A stretch of 64,000 nucleotides of DNA, taken from positions 380,524 through 444,523 of the forward strand of contig CAWBPN010000011.1 of the NCBI GenBank assembly GCA_963790715.1, written 5' to 3'. Source of the stretch: DCFW01 sp963790715. GTDB lineage: Bacteria > Bacteroidota > Bacteroidia > Bacteroidales > Bacteroidaceae. The notes beneath the pieces were generated by a model. That model saw only the letters and a list, made by a program, of their open reading frames with translations, searched no databases and was not told the origin of the DNA. The position numbers and the translations under genes were made by a program. Shown here piece after piece: positions 24,973-34,637 of this stretch (the stretch's first letter is position 1; every line of letters begins with the position of its first letter).

Positions 24973-24980
24973 TATATTTG
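24973..24980 (+). promoter_or_regulatory. Predicted -7 element of the AraC-type regulator
   Basis: TATATTTG matches TAnnTTTG. The ATG is only 13 bases beyond its end, so the transcript would be nearly leaderless. Confidence 0.6.
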
Positions 24981-24993
24981 CAAAAAAAATATT

Positions 24994-25875
24994 ATGAACA
25001 ATACTCTATCACCATTGCCATACGAAATTACGGAAATGACTTCTACAACGCCATTTTTCTTTAGAAATGGACAATTGGTTACAAGTAAAGATCAATTTGG
25101 CGTATACCTTTGTACAAAAGGTCATATAGAGGCATCAATGAATGAAAAAAAATATGATGTAAAAGCTGGTAATATATTCTTTTATACACCAATTTCTTTA
25201 ATACACATATTAAATACAAGCAAAGATATAGAAGCTATTGTCTTCAGGGCTTGTTCAGATTTCATCATTCCTCTTATCAAAAAAACATATAAAGCAAAGG
25301 ATTTGTTACTAATGCCTAAAAATCCATATGCGACTCTTACTCACGAACAATTTTCAAGCATAAAACAACTTATGACATATTCAAATAAAACTATACAAGC
25401 GTATAATTTCGAAAAAGAGACCAACAAGAAATGTATATTAGAGGCATTGATAAAATCTTTAGGAGAAACTTTATATTACAAGGCAGTCTATATTTACTTC
25501 TCTAAAATACAATTCAATTACGAACCACAAATTTTAGATAGAAGAGATGAAATACTTCAAAATTTTATCTTTTCTCTTTATCATAATTATAACAAAGAAC
25601 GAGAAGTGTCATATTATGCTGATGAACAATGCATTTCTTCACGCTACTTTTCTACCATAATAAAAGAGAAATCAGGGAAGACGGCTTTGGAATGGATAAT
25701 TCAATTGGTAATTATTAATGCTAAACAAATGCTCGAATATTCAAATGCAAGCATTAAAGAAATAGCCACGAAGCTAAATTTTCCGACTCAGTCTTTCTTT
25801 GGAAGGTATTTTAAGCAATATGTTGGTGTATCACCCAAAGAATACAGGAAGGATATTCGTTCACATATTTATTAA
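24994..25875 (+). CDS. AraC-family transcriptional regulator
   Basis: A 293-residue regulator with an N-terminal cupin-like sensor (FGVYLCTKGHIEASMNEKKY, residues ~30-55) and a C-terminal AraC DNA-binding domain with two helix-turn-helix units (CISSRYFSTIIKEKSGKTAL and IKEIATKLNFPTQSFFGRYF, followed by YVGVSPKEYR). Divergent from the RND efflux operon, which it most likely controls; the two ATTTGTATAAT copies in the 170-base divergent gap are candidate sites. Ligand unknown. Confidence 0.88.
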   Translation: MNNTLSPLPYEITEMTSTTPFFFRNGQLVTSKDQFGVYLCTKGHIEASMNEKKYDVKAGNIFFYTPISLIHILNTSKDIEAIVFRACSDFIIPLIKKTYKAKDLLLMPKNPYATLTHEQFSSIKQLMTYSNKTIQAYNFEKETNKKCILEALIKSLGETLYYKAVYIYFSKIQFNYEPQILDRRDEILQNFIFSLYHNYNKEREVSYYADEQCISSRYFSTIIKEKSGKTALEWIIQLVIINAKQMLEYSNASIKEIATKLNFPTQSFFGRYFKQYVGVSPKEYRKDIRSHIY

Positions 25876-26093
25876 TGCAGAACATCCAAACAGCATTTAT
25901 CAGTAAATAATTTCCATTATCCAAAATATTCTGATAATATCGGTCAACCTTACTTCGTCGCTAAAAGAAGAATTGAAAAATAATATATAAGATAAATTTT
26001 TACTTACACGGTACTTGTACCAAATATATGCTTTTGCTGGCTTTTATGCGCCAACTTTTGTTAAGAAAATGCTGTTTGTTGAATTTATTTAAC

Positions 26094-26130
26094 AAAAGAG
26101 GAAGTTACTTTTATCGTAACTTCCTCTTTT
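26094..26130 (-). terminator. Strong terminator after tRNA-Pro
   Basis: Perfect 15-bp stem, AAAAGAGGAAGTTAC (26094-26108) with GTAACTTCCTCTTTT (26116-26130), loop of 7. Stem ends provide the T-tract in either direction. It sits 9 bases beyond the tRNA 3' end on the minus strand. Confidence 0.8.
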
Positions 26131-26138
26131 TCAGTCTG

Positions 26139-26213
26139 TCGGGGTGAAAGGATTCGAACCTTCGACCCCCTGCTCCCAAAGCAGGTGCGCTAACCGGACT
26201 GCGCTACACCCCG
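26139..26213 (-). tRNA. tRNA-Pro (anticodon TGG)
   Basis: The minus strand folds as a cloverleaf: acceptor CGGGGTG with CACCCCG, anticodon stem CCTGC/GCAGG with loop TTTGGGA (anticodon TGG), and T-loop GGTTCGAATCC. The discriminator is A and CCA is not encoded. A promoter motif (26232-26239) precedes it and a strong hairpin follows. Confidence 0.95.
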
Positions 26214-26231
26214 TTTCCTTTAAATGCGGTG

Positions 26232-26239
26232 CAAAAGTA
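26232..26239 (-). promoter_or_regulatory. Predicted -7 element of tRNA-Pro
   Basis: Minus-strand TACTTTTG matches TAnnTTTG, 19 bases before the mature 5' end. Confidence 0.55.
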
Positions 26240-26280
26240 ATGGATTATTTTGATTCATCCAAATAATCCATTATGTTTTT

Positions 26281-27180
26281 TCAACATTTTACATGCAATT
26301 TATGTAATGCTTCTCTTATTTCTCTGAATACTTCAGCTCGTATGGGCACTAACGGTAGACGTAACTTGTTCTCACACAAGCCCATAATGCTCAATATCGA
26401 CTTTACTCCGGCCGGACTGCCATCGATAAAAATTAATTTGAATAAGTCGCTATACTGATGATGTATTATTCGTGCATTGTTATAATCTCCCTCTAATATA
26501 AGATGTGTCATCTTACTTAGCTCTTTCGGAAAGGCATTGCCAAGAACTGAAACGACTCCTACTGCACCAAGAGCCATTAATGGATATGTAAGACTGTCAT
26601 CTCCGGATAAGACTTGAAAAGCTACCGGTTTCTTCCTTAATATCTCATCTATCTGTGACACATTACCGGAAGCCTCCTTTATAGCAATAATGTTATGAAA
26701 CTCCTTTGCCAACCGTAATGTTGTTTCTGCGGTCATGTTGGTGCCTGTGCGCCCCGGAACATTATAAAGTACTATTGGCAACGGACTTGCCTCTGCTATG
26801 GTTTTAAAGTGTTGGTACAAACCTTCTTGGTTTGGTTTGTTATATGAAGGAACGGTAGATAATATGGCATCTATTCCTTTAAATTCATCCTTTTTGAGTT
26901 GTTCTATTGCGACATGTGTGTTATTGCCTCCCACGCCCAATACTATCGGAACACGACCTTGAACTCTATCTACCACCACTTCACGAATTTTCAACTTTTC
27001 TTCTTCGCTCAATGTCGGCGTTTCTGCCGTAGTGGCCATTATGACTAAAAAGTCTATTCCATTTGAAATTTGATAATCAACTAACCGCACAATCGCATCA
27101 TAATCGACGCTATCATCCGCTTTGAAAGGTGTGATAAACGCCACACCCATCCCCTTTAATTTTGATTGTATCATGGACAT
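26281..27180 (-). CDS. dapA: 4-hydroxy-tetrahydrodipicolinate synthase
   Basis: Condenses pyruvate with aspartate semialdehyde, the first committed step to lysine and diaminopimelate. 299 residues, a TIM barrel. The Schiff-base lysine is K168 in IIAIKEASGN, the proton-relay tyrosine is Y139 in LYNVPGRTG, and the entrance motif reads TTAETPTLS (the family's T-T-GE, with A for G). A second in-frame ATG lies two codons downstream of the chosen start. Own promoter in the 48-base gap after ligA. Confidence 0.95.
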   Translation of the reverse strand: MSMIQSKLKGMGVAFITPFKADDSVDYDAIVRLVDYQISNGIDFLVIMATTAETPTLSEEEKLKIREVVVDRVQGRVPIVLGVGGNNTHVAIEQLKKDEFKGIDAILSTVPSYNKPNQEGLYQHFKTIAEASPLPIVLYNVPGRTGTNMTAETTLRLAKEFHNIIAIKEASGNVSQIDEILRKKPVAFQVLSGDDSLTYPLMALGAVGVVSVLGNAFPKELSKMTHLILEGDYNNARIIHHQYSDLFKLIFIDGSPAGVKSILSIMGLCENKLRLPLVPIRAEVFREIREALHKLHVKC

Positions 27181-27209
27181 TAAATATAAATCTGTAATAT
27201 TTTATAGTG

Positions 27210-27217
27210 CAAAAGTA
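27210..27217 (-). promoter_or_regulatory. Predicted -7 element of dapA
   Basis: Minus-strand TACTTTTG matches TAnnTTTG, 29 bases upstream of dapA and between the ligA stop and the dapA start. Confidence 0.5.
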
Positions 27218-27228
27218 ATAATTCTTTT

Positions 27229-29232
27229 TTATTCCTCTCCTATCTGTTTTAAAAATTCGTTTTCATCCATTATTTCTATTCCAAGCTTATGCGCTTTCTC
27301 CAGCTTTGCCGGTCCCATATTCTCTCCGGCAAGAATAAATGCTGTTTTAGCAGAAATGGAACCTACATTCTTGCCTCCGTTCAGCTCGATAATCTCTTTA
27401 TATTCTTCGCGTGAATGCTTGGCAAAGACTCCGCTGATTACAATGCTTTTACCGGTCAATATATCTGAACGTGTACGGGTATCGGCAACAGGTTTCATTT
27501 GCAATCCGGCAGCTTTCAACCGTTCAACAATCTCTACATTGCCAGGTTCGGCAAAATAATCTACAATGCTTTGTGCTATCTTTTCACCGATTTCACTCAA
27601 CGATACCAGTTGCAGATAATTAGCATTGCGCAGTTCATCAATGCTACCGAACGAACGTGCTAACTTTTTTGCGACCGTTTCACCGACAAAGCGAATGCCT
27701 ATTGCAAAGATAACACGTTCGAAAGGCACTTCCTTTGAATCTTGCAATCCGTGAATGATGCGTATTGCCGACTTGTCGCCCATCCTGTCAAGATTTGCCA
27801 GTTGCCAAGCCTGAAGGTCGTAAAGATCTGCTACATTGTGTATAAGTTCTTTTTGATAAAGCGAATCCACCGTTTCAGGACCTAAGCCGTCGATATTCAT
27901 TGCATGGCGACTGATGAAATGTTCTATCTTACCTTTGATTTGTGGAGGACAAGTAGCGTCGTTCGGACAATAATGAGCCGCTTCACCTTCATAGCGAACC
28001 AACTTCGCTCCACATTCCGGACAATGAGTGATAAACTCCACTTTCGGTCCTATGTCTATTCCGCGCAAATCAAAATCCACAGACGTAATCTTCGGTATTA
28101 TCTCCCCACCTTTTTCAACATGAACCATATCACCGATGTGCAGATCCAATCCTGCGATGATGTCGGCATTGTGCAGCGAAGCTCTTTTCACGACAGTACC
28201 TGCCAATTGCACAGGTTCAAGATTAGCCACCGGAGTAATGGCGCCCGTGCGTCCAACCTGGTATGATACTGATTTTAATTTAGTCACGGCATCTTCGGCC
28301 TGAAATTTATATGCAATTGCCCAACGCGGACTCTTGGCTGTAGAGCCTAAAAGTTGTTGCTGTCTCAATGAGTTCACCTTTAATACTATGCCGTCAGTCG
28401 GCACAGGCAGATTCTTGCGCTCGGTATCCCAATATTTAATATAATCGAATATTTCTTCTATCGAGTGACAGAGTTTCATGTGGTCGGACACTTTAAATCC
28501 CAACTTGCGAATCATCATAAGATTATCATAATGTTTATTGGTTGGCAATTGATCACCAAGTACATAATACAGGTATGAGTCGAGATGGCGTTGCGCCACC
28601 ACTGCCGAGTTTTGCGATTTCAATGTACCGGCTGCCGCATTTCGCGGATTGGCGAAAAGAGGTTCTTCCTGCAATTCACGCTGACGATTCAGTTCCTCAA
28701 ACACATTCCACGGCATAAGCACTTCACCACGAACTTCAATCACAGGCGGAACATTATCTCCTTTAATTACCAACGGTATGGTACGAATGGTCTTCACATT
28801 ATCCGTAACATCATCGCCCACATTGCCGTCGCCGCGAGTAGCAGCCTGAGTCAACCGTCCGTTTTCATACGTGAGGGATATTGAAGTACCGTCAAACTTA
28901 AGTTCGGCACATATCTCGAAATCGTCACCTAATGTACGTTTAATACGATTGTAAAAATCAGCAACATCACCTTCGCTATAAGTGTTACCGAGTGAAAGCA
29001 TCGGCGTACTGTGACGCACTTGAGTGAAGTTTTTATTCAAGTCACTGCCAACGCGCACTGTCGGCGAATCAGGGTCGAACAACTCAGGGTGAGCTTTCTC
29101 CAAATCCTGCAAGCGATGCATCTTTTGGTCAAACTCATAATCAGAAATAACCGGTGCATTCAGCACATAATAGTTATAATTATGTTGGTGCAGTTCAGCA
29201 CGTAGCAGCTCTATCTCGTCCTTCTCAGTCAT
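27229..29232 (-). CDS. ligA: NAD-dependent DNA ligase
   Basis: Essential replication and repair ligase, 667 residues, full length. Adenylation motif I is AELKFDGTS with nucleophile K112. The OB-fold, a four-cysteine zinc finger (CPECGAKL...YCPNDATCPP), helix-hairpin-helix repeats (around residues 470-570) and a C-terminal BRCT domain (LTGKSIVISGVFAKHSREEY) follow in the standard order. Monocistronic with its own promoter. Confidence 0.97.
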   Translation of the reverse strand: MTEKDEIELLRAELHQHNYNYYVLNAPVISDYEFDQKMHRLQDLEKAHPELFDPDSPTVRVGSDLNKNFTQVRHSTPMLSLGNTYSEGDVADFYNRIKRTLGDDFEICAELKFDGTSISLTYENGRLTQAATRGDGNVGDDVTDNVKTIRTIPLVIKGDNVPPVIEVRGEVLMPWNVFEELNRQRELQEEPLFANPRNAAAGTLKSQNSAVVAQRHLDSYLYYVLGDQLPTNKHYDNLMMIRKLGFKVSDHMKLCHSIEEIFDYIKYWDTERKNLPVPTDGIVLKVNSLRQQQLLGSTAKSPRWAIAYKFQAEDAVTKLKSVSYQVGRTGAITPVANLEPVQLAGTVVKRASLHNADIIAGLDLHIGDMVHVEKGGEIIPKITSVDFDLRGIDIGPKVEFITHCPECGAKLVRYEGEAAHYCPNDATCPPQIKGKIEHFISRHAMNIDGLGPETVDSLYQKELIHNVADLYDLQAWQLANLDRMGDKSAIRIIHGLQDSKEVPFERVIFAIGIRFVGETVAKKLARSFGSIDELRNANYLQLVSLSEIGEKIAQSIVDYFAEPGNVEIVERLKAAGLQMKPVADTRTRSDILTGKSIVISGVFAKHSREEYKEIIELNGGKNVGSISAKTAFILAGENMGPAKLEKAHKLGIEIMDENEFLKQIGEE

Positions 29233-29252
29233 ATATCAGTATGATTTTTCTA

Positions 29253-29260
29253 CAAAAATA
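29253..29260 (-). promoter_or_regulatory. Predicted -7 element of ligA
   Basis: Minus-strand TATTTTTG matches TAnnTTTG, 20 bases upstream of the ligA ATG. Confidence 0.5.
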
Positions 29261-29307
29261 ATCAATTCTATAAAGATATTGTATGTAAAAATATTTTTTA
29301 TGACTAT

Positions 29308-29427
29308 AGAGCCTGTTTAAATTTTAAAGAAATAAATGAAAAAGAGTGTTTCTCCAATCCGAGAAAAAAGATTATTTTAAGAGTCTGTTTAAATTTTATT
29401 TCTTTCTTAAAAATTAAACAGGCTCTT
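29308..29427 (-). terminator. Repeat-built terminator region after the fimbrillin-like gene
   Basis: AGAGCCTGTTTAA at 29308-29320 is repeated as GAGTCTGTTTAAA at ~29380-29392 and inverted as TTAAACAGGCTCT at 29414-29426. The inner pair forms a hairpin with an A+T-rich loop just beyond the stop of the minus-strand gene. Two alternative stems (long and short) are possible. Confidence 0.65.
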
Positions 29428-29442
29428 ATATTTCAAATAAAA

Positions 29443-31119
29443 TTAAAATGCCACAAATGAGCGAACTCTATTTCCAATATTTTTGGCATTATAGTATAAA
29501 TCAAAGGCGCCCTGATCAAAGGTATTATTATAGATACAAATACTAAATGCATTAATATCGCTATTCATTGAACTTGTCCAATACTGAGGAGTAAACAATG
29601 CTGCATCAGCAACTTTTGGCAAAGACCAGTTTGAATTTGCTCCATTTAATGCAGAATTTAAACTCGTATACGCTGAAAATGTATTAGTATTAATATGCCA
29701 GTAATTACTATCATCTATACCATTAGTGACATTACAAAAATCAACCCAAACTTGATAGAGTTGACCGGCAGAAGGTAAAAACCATCCGCTGGATGCAGCA
29801 GGAGAGGTTAAGCCATTAAAGTTAACAGCGCCATACGCAGCAGGATAAACAGTTGTACTATAACCTGCCGCCTCACATTCCTTAGTCCACTTGTATCCAT
29901 AATTATCTTTCAAAGCCGACTGAAAATCCTCTGATGTTATTGTTGCATTAATAGTAGGATCTACATCATACCATTTAAAATCCGCACTTCCATTATATCT
30001 TGAATCAGTTAAAGCCATGGCATAACCATGTGTATATCCTGCTGCTGCATCATAATCTGTAACTGATGTCGTTGGACTGGCTGAAGTTATTAGTCCTACT
30101 ATATCAGCCTCATCGGTTGTTGATATATTTTTAGGTGCCCCACCACTATCATGCTTTACTATACCACCATCAGTCTTTATAAAATCTCCAATTTCAATTT
30201 TTACCATATTTAAAGCCGTAGCTTCAACATTTTGGTTTACAAATTGTTTACCGTTAATATCAACTACACCTCGATAATTATAACTATCACCGCCGCCAAC
30301 ATCTACAATTAATGATCCGTTTAAAGTTGTGGAGGTAGGAGGAACTATTAAATAAACGTATGTCGTACCATTTGTATCTGTCAATGATGGGTTTGATAAT
30401 GTATACTTGTCAACATAATTTGCCTCTGAACTTCGTCCTCCTCCATACACGAAAGTAAATACATCTTGGCTTGCTAATAACTTTGATGCATTGCTTGAAG
30501 ATGGAGCGTATGTAAACGTCATACTGCTAACACTTGTTGGCAAAGAAGATGTGGGTATGGCAAAACGCAAAACACACATTTGATGTTTAAATTCTAAAGT
30601 TCTTTCATTACCGACCATATTATCACCGCCACCAGATCCTATAGCCTCTAGCAAATCATATTTTGCTACATTCGTATATGTCCCATCTTGACCGGTTAAA
30701 TCAACTGTTACAGATGCTTTTGCAGAATTTGTTTCATCGATACTTGCTGTAATATTATCAGACTCATTATCATTAACCGCACATAAAGAATTATCATGAA
30801 ACCCTTTATATTGATTATCTGTTAGGTTATCACACACAAAAGTATTTCCTCCATCGGTTGTATTATTAATGAAAGTCGCTTTGGTAAATGAGCCAGTGCC
30901 TGATTCTTCATAAAGCACTGATAATTTATCATCACTATTCCACGTGGTTTTTAAGCCATAAGTTGAATTTTCATTTTCCGTAACGCGTGAATTGGGCAAT
31001 TTCGCGTTTATTGATACTGTTGTTGAGCCTTTTTTACTCTGACTTTCAGATTCGTCTTTTGAACATGCAGACAACATTACTACGATCATACATGTTATAA
31101 TAAAGTATATTTTTTTCAT
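29443..31119 (-). CDS. Fimbrillin-family surface lipoprotein
   Basis: Start set at the ATG at 31119 (MKKIYFIITCMIVVMLSACS, lipobox LSAC); an in-frame start 87 bases upstream lacks a signal peptide and overlaps the small gene before it. 558 residues. The N-terminal half resembles Bacteroidota fimbrillin (FimA/Mfa-like) domains, with LKTTWNSDDKLSVLYEESGT, EFKHQMCVLRFAIPTS and a late TYVYLIVPPTSTTLNGS. The C-terminal half holds a second domain with GWFLPSAGQLYQVW and QYWTSSMNS, as in fibrobacter-type major paralogous/DUF1566-like tips. I infer a pilus tip or adhesin subunit anchored by lipidation. Confidence 0.75.
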   Translation of the reverse strand: MKKIYFIITCMIVVMLSACSKDESESQSKKGSTTVSINAKLPNSRVTENENSTYGLKTTWNSDDKLSVLYEESGTGSFTKATFINNTTDGGNTFVCDNLTDNQYKGFHDNSLCAVNDNESDNITASIDETNSAKASVTVDLTGQDGTYTNVAKYDLLEAIGSGGGDNMVGNERTLEFKHQMCVLRFAIPTSSLPTSVSSMTFTYAPSSSNASKLLASQDVFTFVYGGGRSSEANYVDKYTLSNPSLTDTNGTTYVYLIVPPTSTTLNGSLIVDVGGGDSYNYRGVVDINGKQFVNQNVEATALNMVKIEIGDFIKTDGGIVKHDSGGAPKNISTTDEADIVGLITSASPTTSVTDYDAAAGYTHGYAMALTDSRYNGSADFKWYDVDPTINATITSEDFQSALKDNYGYKWTKECEAAGYSTTVYPAAYGAVNFNGLTSPAASSGWFLPSAGQLYQVWVDFCNVTNGIDDSNYWHINTNTFSAYTSLNSALNGANSNWSLPKVADAALFTPQYWTSSMNSDINAFSICIYNNTFDQGAFDLYYNAKNIGNRVRSFVAF

Positions 31120-31141
31120 TGTTTTGGTATTTCCGTTTTCT

Positions 31142-31309
31142 TTAACTAGCACTGCCACTATTCCATGTATCTGTATCCAAATTCCAGTTATCAATATTTG
31201 TATCATCTTTTTTTATACTAGCTGACGTGGCAAACCCACTTTCAACCTTCACATCAATACGTTCTGTCGCCGGAGCTACATACCTTAGTTTTTTCTTCTT
31301 CTTTTTCAT
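31142..31309 (-). CDS. 55-residue peptide ahead of the fimbrillin-like gene
   Basis: Short frame starting MKKKKKKLRYVAPATERIDV and continuing KVESGFATSA; ends WNSGSAS. The lysine-rich start, YVAPATE and ESGFATSA elements recur in short Bacteroidota peptides placed before fimbrillin-type genes. No signal peptide. It ends 22 bases before the fimbrillin-like start on the same strand. Function unknown; the recurrence is from memory and not checked. Confidence 0.6.
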   Translation of the reverse strand: MKKKKKKLRYVAPATERIDVKVESGFATSASIKKDDTNIDNWNLDTDTWNSGSAS

Positions 31310-31785
31310 TTTTAAATCGTTTTCTTTTTAAGTTAATTTATTTCCCCATATTAATACTACTATCAGCAATCTATGTTGCTAATTCTCATACAATTTTATT
31401 AGCATTGCCATATCGTCATCAAGCAACTGTAAATCATAAATAAAACATGGTTGATAAAAATATTACGTTTAATGGATATAAAATACAATTTATTGACAAC
31501 ATACTACTTCTAGAATCGAAGAAGGTGCGCTTCTGTATTTCCCTAATACTCAAATAACCAATATCCTTATCTTATAATGAATGTAAAGTTACATACAATT
31601 ATTTTGCAAGTAGTTATTGATTAACCACCCTTAATTCATTTAACGATAATACATTGTTTATGAAAATTTTAAATTATTCACTTTTTTCATTAAAATATAT
31701 ACTATGCAATATAATCAAAACCCAACTACAATTATTATTCTCGAAAAATATCCCAGTAGATTTTGCTATTCTGAAAGGAATGAAT
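31310..31785. other. A+T-rich gap without a gene
   Basis: About 475 bases between the divergent fimbrillin-type unit and the zinc-ribbon gene. I see no supported frame and no stable hairpin. A TAnnTTTG-like sequence for the minus-strand unit is not convincing (closest is TAACTTTA near 31570). Confidence 0.5.
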
Positions 31786-31793
31786 TATTTTTG
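31786..31793 (+). promoter_or_regulatory. Predicted -7 element of the zinc-ribbon gene
   Basis: TATTTTTG matches TAnnTTTG, 26 bases before the ATG. Confidence 0.5.
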
Positions 31794-31819
31794 TAACTAA
31801 AATAAAAGAAACATAAGAT

Positions 31820-32975
31820 ATGGCTTTATTAAAGTGTCCCGAATGCGGAAATATGGTGTCAGACCAGGCAACGAGCTGCCCTAAATGCGGTTACCCCGTT
31901 GAGAAGATGAAAAGAGAACAGCATGTTGATGTTGAACAAACTCAACAACAGCCACAACCTCTGCCTAAACAAGAGGCTAAGGAACAACCTCATAGCGAAT
32001 CCACTCCCGACGAATGTGAAGATTTCATTGAAAATATCAATGAACTTATTCAGCATAAACAATATGCCGAAGCACGTGAAGCTCTTCAAACAGCCCGGCG
32101 CAAGTATCCTTCAAACATGCAACTAATACATTTTGATACTGAATTGGAAAGCAAGATGAAAAGTAAACGCAATTCAAGAATTACTGCCATTATCGTTGTT
32201 CTGCTAATAATATTCTTAATCGGTGCATACACGGTGAAAAGAAGCCACAAAAGCAATGATGCTCTTTCTGCTGCTACCGATTCTCTGCAAAATATGAAAA
32301 GCAAAAACGACAGCGCATATTGGAACGGCATTTCATCAAGCTCAAACACTTATGATTTCCAACAGTATCTGAAACAATTTCCCAAGCGGCGTTTTTGTGC
32401 AACAGGCCAACAACAAAATAGACTCGCTCGACTTTGTATCAGCCAAGCAACAAAACACTTCCGATGCTTTTCAAAAATACCTGACAACTCATCCGCAAGG
32501 ATTGTACGTTGAGCAAGCTAATGACGCAATAAGCAACATAAAGAACACTGCTATCACTCCTGAAGAAACTCAAGCCGTGAGAGATTTGATGAATAACTAT
32601 TACACCGCATACGAAAACAAAGACGCTGAAGGTATCACCTCATATTTCAACCATATCACAAATAAATACTACAAAAAGAGTAACGCCACCTACGATGATA
32701 TTCGCGGTCAATTGAAGAGCGCTTACAATAGTGATATTAAGAACTTGGTGATTAGCGTGGAAAGCTCAAGTTTCAAAGTGAAGAAAGATGCAAGCGGCAA
32801 TTTCAGTGCGAACTTTTACGTAATAACAAATATTGAGCGCAACGATGAATCGAAGAACTCTACTTCACGCAGTGCTATATCGGTAAAGATTGATAAAAAC
32901 CAAAAAATAACTTCAATAACATCAAGAATAATTTCTTCATCTGCAGGCGCAAGCAAAAGCAATGCAGCTGAATAA
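31820..32975 (+). pseudogene. Zinc-ribbon membrane protein with repeat domain, frameshifted at ~32384
   Basis: N-terminal zinc ribbon (CPECGNMVSDQATSCPKCGY), a linker, a TPR-like helix pair (~70-110), one membrane helix (ITAIIVVLLIIFLIGAYTV), then a periplasmic part. The zero frame runs to 32512 but becomes nonsense after FQQYLKQFP. The +1 frame continues as SGVFVQQANNKIDSL and runs to 32975 with an NTF2-like domain. Proof comes from an internal repeat: FQQYLKQFP-SGVFVQQANNKIDS mirrors FQKYLTTHP-QGLYVEQANDAIS. One extra A at 32384-32385 (CCC AAG CGG) explains the break. It could be an assembly error, a real mutation or, less likely, +1 recoding at CCC-A. Confidence 0.8.
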
Positions 32976-32989
32976 GAAACTTAATAAAA

Positions 32990-34471
32990 ATGGCGAAAGA
33001 ATTAAAAGATCTTACAAAACGAAGCGAGAACTATTCACAGTGGTACAATGAGTTGGTGGTCAAAGCTGATTTGGCCGAACAGTCTGCCGTTCGCGGCTGT
33101 ATGGTTATCAAACCGTACGGATACGCTATATGGGAGAAAATACAACGCCAATTGGATGATATGTTTAAGGCAACAGGACACGTAAACGCATATTTCCCGT
33201 TACTGATTCCAAAATCATTCCTTAGTCGCGAAGCCGAACATGTAAAAGGATTTGCCAAGGAATGCGCAGTGGTAACACACTACCGCCTTAAAGCTTCGGA
33301 AGACGGAAACAGCGTTGTTGTAGACCCTGAAGCCAAACTGGAAGAAGAACTTATTATCCGCCCAACATCAGAAACAATTATCTGGAATACATATAGAAAC
33401 TGGATTCACTCATACCGTGACCTGCCGTTGTTAATAAACCAATGGGCTAACGTGTTTCGCTGGGAAATGCGGACACGTCTGTTTTTACGCACGGCAGAAT
33501 TTCTTTGGCAGGAAGGACACACCGCCCATGCGACAGCCAAAGAAGCTGAAGAAGAGGCAACGCGTATGCTCAACGTATATGCCGACTTTGCAGAAAACTT
33601 CATGTCTCTGCCTGTTATCAAAGGCGTTAAATCTGAGAGTGAACGTTTCGCCGGTGCAATTAACACTTACACTATCGAGGCAATGATGCAGGACGGCAAA
33701 GCCCTGCAAAGCGGTACGTCACACTTCTTGGGACAGAACTTTGCAAAGGCATTCAACGTACAGTTCATAGACCAAAACAATAAGCTCGATTATGTTTGGG
33801 CTACGTCATGGGGTGTATCAACCCGCTTGATTGGTGCACTAATCATGGCACACAGTGATGACAACGGATTGGTGTTACCTCCGAAATTAGCCCCAACACA
33901 AGTTGTTATCATACCTATATATAAAAATGACGAGCAACTTCGCCAAATTGACGAAAAGACGAATGCTATTGCTGATACCTTGCGCAAAATGGGAATCAGT
34001 GTCAAATATGACAATGCAGACAACAAACGTCCCGGATTCAAGTTTGCCGATTATGAATTAAAAGGCGTACCTGTACGCTTGGTACTTGGAGCACGTGATT
34101 TGGTAAACGGCACTATAGAAATCATGCGCCGCGACACGTTGGAAAAAGAATCCGTAGAAATCGACGGGATTGAGAACCGCGTAAAAGCATTGCTTGACGA
34201 CATACAAAAGAATATGTTCGTGAAAGCCAAGACTTATCGCGACAGCCGCATAATAAATGTTGACAGCTACAATGAGTTTAAAGAGAAGATAGAAGAAGGA
34301 GGTTTCTTAATGGCACACTGGGACGGTACACCTGAAACAGAAGCCAAAATTAAAGAAGAAACCAAAGCAACCATACGCTGCATACCGCTCAAAGGAGATA
34401 TGACTCCTGGTGTAGATATGATTACCGGTAAACCTTCTGCCCGCCGTGTGATGTTTGCACGCGCATATTGA
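32990..34471 (+). CDS. proS: Prolyl-tRNA synthetase (short, archaeal/eukaryotic-type)
   Basis: Charges tRNA-Pro. 493 residues, the ProS type 3 form without the editing insertion and with a C-terminal extension. Class II motif 2 is seen in NVFRWEMRTRLFLRTAEFLW, preceded by RPTSETIIWNTYRNW, and motif 3 falls in SWGVSTRLIGALIM. An anticodon-binding domain begins near residue 290 (LAPTQVVIIPIY). It starts 14 bases after the zinc-ribbon gene and may be co-transcribed. Confidence 0.96.
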   Translation: MAKELKDLTKRSENYSQWYNELVVKADLAEQSAVRGCMVIKPYGYAIWEKIQRQLDDMFKATGHVNAYFPLLIPKSFLSREAEHVKGFAKECAVVTHYRLKASEDGNSVVVDPEAKLEEELIIRPTSETIIWNTYRNWIHSYRDLPLLINQWANVFRWEMRTRLFLRTAEFLWQEGHTAHATAKEAEEEATRMLNVYADFAENFMSLPVIKGVKSESERFAGAINTYTIEAMMQDGKALQSGTSHFLGQNFAKAFNVQFIDQNNKLDYVWATSWGVSTRLIGALIMAHSDDNGLVLPPKLAPTQVVIIPIYKNDEQLRQIDEKTNAIADTLRKMGISVKYDNADNKRPGFKFADYELKGVPVRLVLGARDLVNGTIEIMRRDTLEKESVEIDGIENRVKALLDDIQKNMFVKAKTYRDSRIINVDSYNEFKEKIEEGGFLMAHWDGTPETEAKIKEETKATIRCIPLKGDMTPGVDMITGKPSARRVMFARAY

Positions 34472-34489
34472 TAACAAAAACATAATCCA

Positions 34490-34518
34490 ACCCTCGCTCA
34501 TCACTATGGGCGGAGGGT
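34490..34518 (+). terminator. Possible terminator after proS
   Basis: ACCCTC (34490-34495) pairs with GAGGGT (34513-34518) around a 17-base loop; extension by CGC/GCG inside is partial. No T-tract. Weak. Confidence 0.35.
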
Positions 34519-34637
34519 CGGATACACAACTAAAACTAAAATTAAAAATAATATGATGAAACTATAATGTTATATACGCTTTTCCAGCATTTATTAGTAA
34601 AGCAAATATAAATTAAATAATAGTATCAGGTTAATCA

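Noticed and set aside
25876..26093. A small gene or RNA between the AraC-type regulator and tRNA-Pro
   Set aside because: No supported frame or RNA fold; only a short palindrome GGTACTTGTACC near 26009 and the terminator at 26094.
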